Assembly: GCA_009602725.1 (NCBI GenBank)
Contig: WELB01000176.1
Location: 61,008 to 71,447 of the forward strand
Direction: 5' to 3'
DNA from: Spirogloea muscicola
Lineage: Eukaryota > Streptophyta > Zygnematophyceae > Spirogloeales > Spirogloeaceae
DNA: 10,440 nucleotides
Shown here: piece by piece, positions 9,301 to 10,440 of the stretch
Layout of the letters: each line of letters begins with the position of its first letter
How positions within the stretch are numbered: position 1 is the stretch's first letter
Translations under genes and position numbers: made by a program
The notes under the pieces: model-generated
Database searches by the model: none
What the model was told of the DNA's origin: nothing
Seen by the model: the letters and a program-made list of their open reading frames with translations, nothing else

Positions 9301-10034
9301 AGGCTCACCCAGACGTTGGCGGCGGCGAAGCCAACGGCGTTGATGGCGTTGTGGGCGAGGTCGAAGAAGGAGATGCTGAGCATGAGGCCGGCGGCGAAGC
9401 CCTGCAACGCCGGGCCGTCTCGCGCGACCGCAATGGATTCAGGTCAAGGGGTAGGGGTTCTGGGTTTATGAGCGGCCGCCAGAGCTCCGCGCCGCCCCGC
9501 CGAAACCCTCAGTCTTGATCCTAACTGCTAAGCTAACCTTAAGCCGTTGAGTATCACTGAGTATCACATGCGAGCCCCCAGCAGCTCGGGCCCAAATTAG
9601 CGGAACATGAGGACCAAAACCCTGAGCCCTGAACCCCTAACCCAAAACCCTCAACTAGCGGACCATGAAACCCTTAACCACAGCCGTAAACCCCTGCCCC
9701 TAACACCTAACCTTGAACACTTAGCCAACGGCCCCGCCTAAGTGACCGGCGGGGCTTGGCAGTGCCGAGCGTGCCGCCAACCAGTCCCGGTAACTTGACC
9801 CGACTGCGGAGTCAGGCCCCTAACCCTCACCCTGACCCTCGCCCTGACCCTCACTGACTTGGGGCCTCGGCAGGCGGGCTCAGCTCGCGGGCCGCGCACG
9901 GCGCACCTGGAGGATCCCGAGGCCCCGCAGGTCCGGCGCCGGCCGCAGCACCACCAGGAGGCCGCCTGCGGCGGCGGCGACAGCAGCAGCGGCGAGAGCT
10001 GTGACACGAGCCCGAGAAGACGCCGCGCAGGCAC

Positions 10035-10072
<38 letters not shown>

Positions 10073-10277
10073 CCACGTGTTAATGGCTGAGCGATGGCCA
10101 AGCACTGGACACATCACAGGCGGCATCCGAGGCCCCTCCGCCAGCGCTGAGCGCCAGGCCAGGCCGCCGCCATTTGACGCGGCGGCAGCGGCATGGACGT
10201 CAGTGCGGCGGGGCCCTCACCGCCGGAGGCTGTCCGTCGCGGCGGTGCGCGTCCTTGAGCGGCGACGCCATCTCCAT
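6350..10277 (-). CDS. ZTP29: ZIP-family zinc transporter, ZTP29 type (ER membrane), at least 11 exons; N-terminus uncertain
   Basis: ZIP proteins move zinc into the cytosol; Arabidopsis ZTP29 is reported in the ER and linked to salt-stress and unfolded-protein responses. Secure exons in coding order are 9965-9907, 9401-9309, 9091-8999, 8394-8307, 8057-8002, 7793-7737, 7502-7462, 7308-7241, 6908-6852, 6621-6504 and 6395-6350, coding 257 residues against about 276 in the plant protein. Visible landmarks in order: GLLVVLRPAPDLRGLGILQ; GFAAGLMLSISFFDLAHNAI; FFAGVLLFAVVVTLIPEP; KRRRKQVLYSGVITAVG; ISLHNFPEGVAVFLGS; LRVGASLAFAIALHNIPEG; RWKAFRLAAFSGLAEPLGV; FFPDKLSPEFIEGMLGGVGG; MAFLTLHEMLPLAFEYAG; and the C-terminus ending in TLPPDVAL. 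Both HNxPEG metal-site motifs and the LHE of the next helix are intact. The first membrane helix and start are unresolved: one model reads 10086-9907 straight through, joined in phase to an exon 10277-10221 starting MEMASPLKDAH; another splices at 9965 from an exon near 10170-10115. Confidence 0.93.
7503..7736 (-). other. ZTP29: GC-AG intron splitting the HNIPEG metal-binding motif
   Basis: On the minus strand the exon 7793-7737 ends with CCAGAG (Pro-Glu) and the next exon (7502-7462) opens GGTGTTGCG (Gly-Val-Ala), rebuilding HNIPE-GVAVALP in phase 0. The intron begins GCGAGT and ends TTTCAG. The next GT would add four bases and break the frame. It is thus a second GC-AG intron in the window, and it falls inside the zinc-site motif of the transporter. 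Confidence 0.82.
8395..8998 (-). other. ZTP29: Large intron of the ZTP29-type gene
   Basis: At 604 bases this is the longest intron seen. It begins GTATGG at 8998 on the minus strand and ends CGCACAG at 8395. Because it is phase 0 on both sides, an extra exon in the weakly conserved His/Lys-rich loop could be hidden here, but none was needed or recognised. Base composition changes from GC-rich (above about 8880) to AT-richer within it. Confidence 0.75.
8645..8709. repeat. 17-base direct repeat, 48-base period
   Basis: GCAAAGCTATGACAAAT is repeated exactly at 8645-8661 and 8693-8709, inside the large ZTP29 intron. The sequence between is not obviously duplicated. It could be a small local duplication or the remains of an insertion. 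Confidence 0.7.
9181..9312 (-). repeat. ZTP29: 66-70-base tandem duplication across an exon/intron junction
   Basis: The block GCCATCAGCAGCCCTGCAGA occurs at 9191 and 9257 (66 apart), and AGGCTCACCCAGA at 9231 and 9301 (70 apart). The right copy includes the end of exon 9401-9309 and its GTGAGC donor. The left copy, wholly within the intron, therefore holds a copy of the donor (TCTGG followed by GTGAGCC), which could compete in splicing. Confidence 0.75.
9598..9668. repeat. 58-base imperfect direct repeat within telomere-like tract
   Basis: TAGCGGAACATGA (9598-9610) and TAGCGGACCATGA (9656-9668) start two similar blocks, each followed by AACCCT-rich sequence. A GAGTATCAC duplication lies just to the left (9549-9567). 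Confidence 0.55.
9610..9860. repeat. Degenerate telomere-like CCCTAA/CCCTGA sequence in an intron
   Basis: Imperfect units such as AACCCCTAACCC, AAAACCCT, AAACCCTTAACC, CCCCTAACACCTAACC and CCCTAACCCTCACCCTGACCCT recur between 9616 and 9854. They resemble plant/algal telomere repeats (CCCTAAA) but are never perfect for more than about two units. A short block of the opposite strand sense (GGGGTAGGGGTTCTGGG, about 9451-9467) lies to the left. The whole lies in the 505-base intron of the ZTP29-type gene. Confidence 0.6.
9725..9759. repeat. GC-rich inverted repeat (hairpin)
   Basis: GCCCCGCC (9731-9738) and GGCGGGGC (9748-9755) are perfect inverted repeats around a nine-base loop. The stem is extended by CCAA (9725-9728) and TTGG (9756-9759) with a two-base bulge. 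It sits within the telomere-like intron; no function is assigned. Confidence 0.6.
10041..10070. repeat. (GCG)10 triplet repeat near the ZTP29 5' end
   Basis: Ten uninterrupted GCG units on the plus strand (CGC on the gene's own strand). Depending on the N-terminal model the tract is coding (a proline run) or lies in a first intron or leader. It is the third such tract in the window, again close to a gene's 5' end. Confidence 0.85.
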
Positions 10278-10440
10278 GCCGCCGCCGCCAGAGCCCGGCG
10301 AAGATGATGTCGTGACTGATCTGGGGCTGACACCAGCCACGATATTGATGTGTGGCCGCCGCGGCGTCCAGGGGGCCGCCGTCGTCAATCGCCGCGCCGC
10401 CGCCGCGCCGCCGGCACCGGACCCCCGCGCCGCGGCGGCG
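10278..10440 (-). promoter_or_regulatory. GC-rich sequence upstream of the ZTP29-type gene
   Basis: This end of the window is rich in GCC/GCG triplets and is probably the promoter or 5' leader of the transporter gene. No TATA or CCAAT element and no clear coding exon were recognised. The window stops inside it, so the gene's 5' end may extend further. Confidence 0.35.

Noticed and set aside
9610-9860. A true chromosome end (telomere)
   Set aside because: The units are too degenerate and lie within a gene intron with coding exons on both sides.

Overview
The window is eukaryotic nuclear DNA from a member of the green lineage, most likely a chlorophyte (possibly trebouxiophyte-like) alga; the class is an inference. 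It carries three intron-rich protein genes whose products I recognise: an ELO-type fatty acid elongase, a plant-type CUE-domain protein, and an ER zinc transporter of the ZTP29 type. The last two closely resemble land-plant proteins. Short spliceosomal introns (about 110-600 bases), GC-rich 5' gene ends and CGG triplet tracts fit a green alga. I see no bacterial operon, virus, CRISPR array, rRNA or tRNA.

Layout. 1-123 is a pure A run, probably an assembly or scaffold edge. 129-2439 (+) is the elongase in seven exons, lacking its true start codon. 2440-3777 is intergenic and holds a roughly 25-base hairpin-like motif seven times, in two orientations, partly as a 64-69-base tandem array; a possible antisense exon lies at its left end. 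3778-4128 is the GC-rich promoter/5' UTR of the second gene, with a CCAAT element and a (GCG)12 tract. 4129-5727 (+) is the CUE-domain gene in six exons. 5728-6349 separates two converging 3' ends. 6350 to about 10277 (-) is the ZTP29-type transporter: eleven exons are secure and the extreme N-terminus is uncertain. Its intron at 9402-9906 contains degenerate telomere-like sequence.

The exon models come from reading frame, GT-AG (and two GC-AG) junctions, phase agreement at each junction, and residue-level agreement with known families. Elongase exons: 129-412, 639-681, 894-950, 1254-1368, 1664-1781, 2019-2118, 2326-2439. CUE exons: 4129-4134, 4253-4378, 4572-4755, 4880-5136, 5323-5496, 5638-5727. 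ZTP29 exons in coding order on the minus strand: (uncertain N-terminus), 9965-9907, 9401-9309, 9091-8999, 8394-8307, 8057-8002, 7793-7737, 7502-7462, 7308-7241, 6908-6852, 6621-6504, 6395-6350.

The three genes do not form an obvious pathway. The elongase and ZTP29 are both ER-membrane proteins, but nothing shows that this is more than chance. I did not find a convincing new biological system. The points most worth a second look are the two GC-AG introns (one inside a metal-binding motif), the repeat family at 2988-3646, the telomere-like intron, and a small duplication that copied a splice donor.
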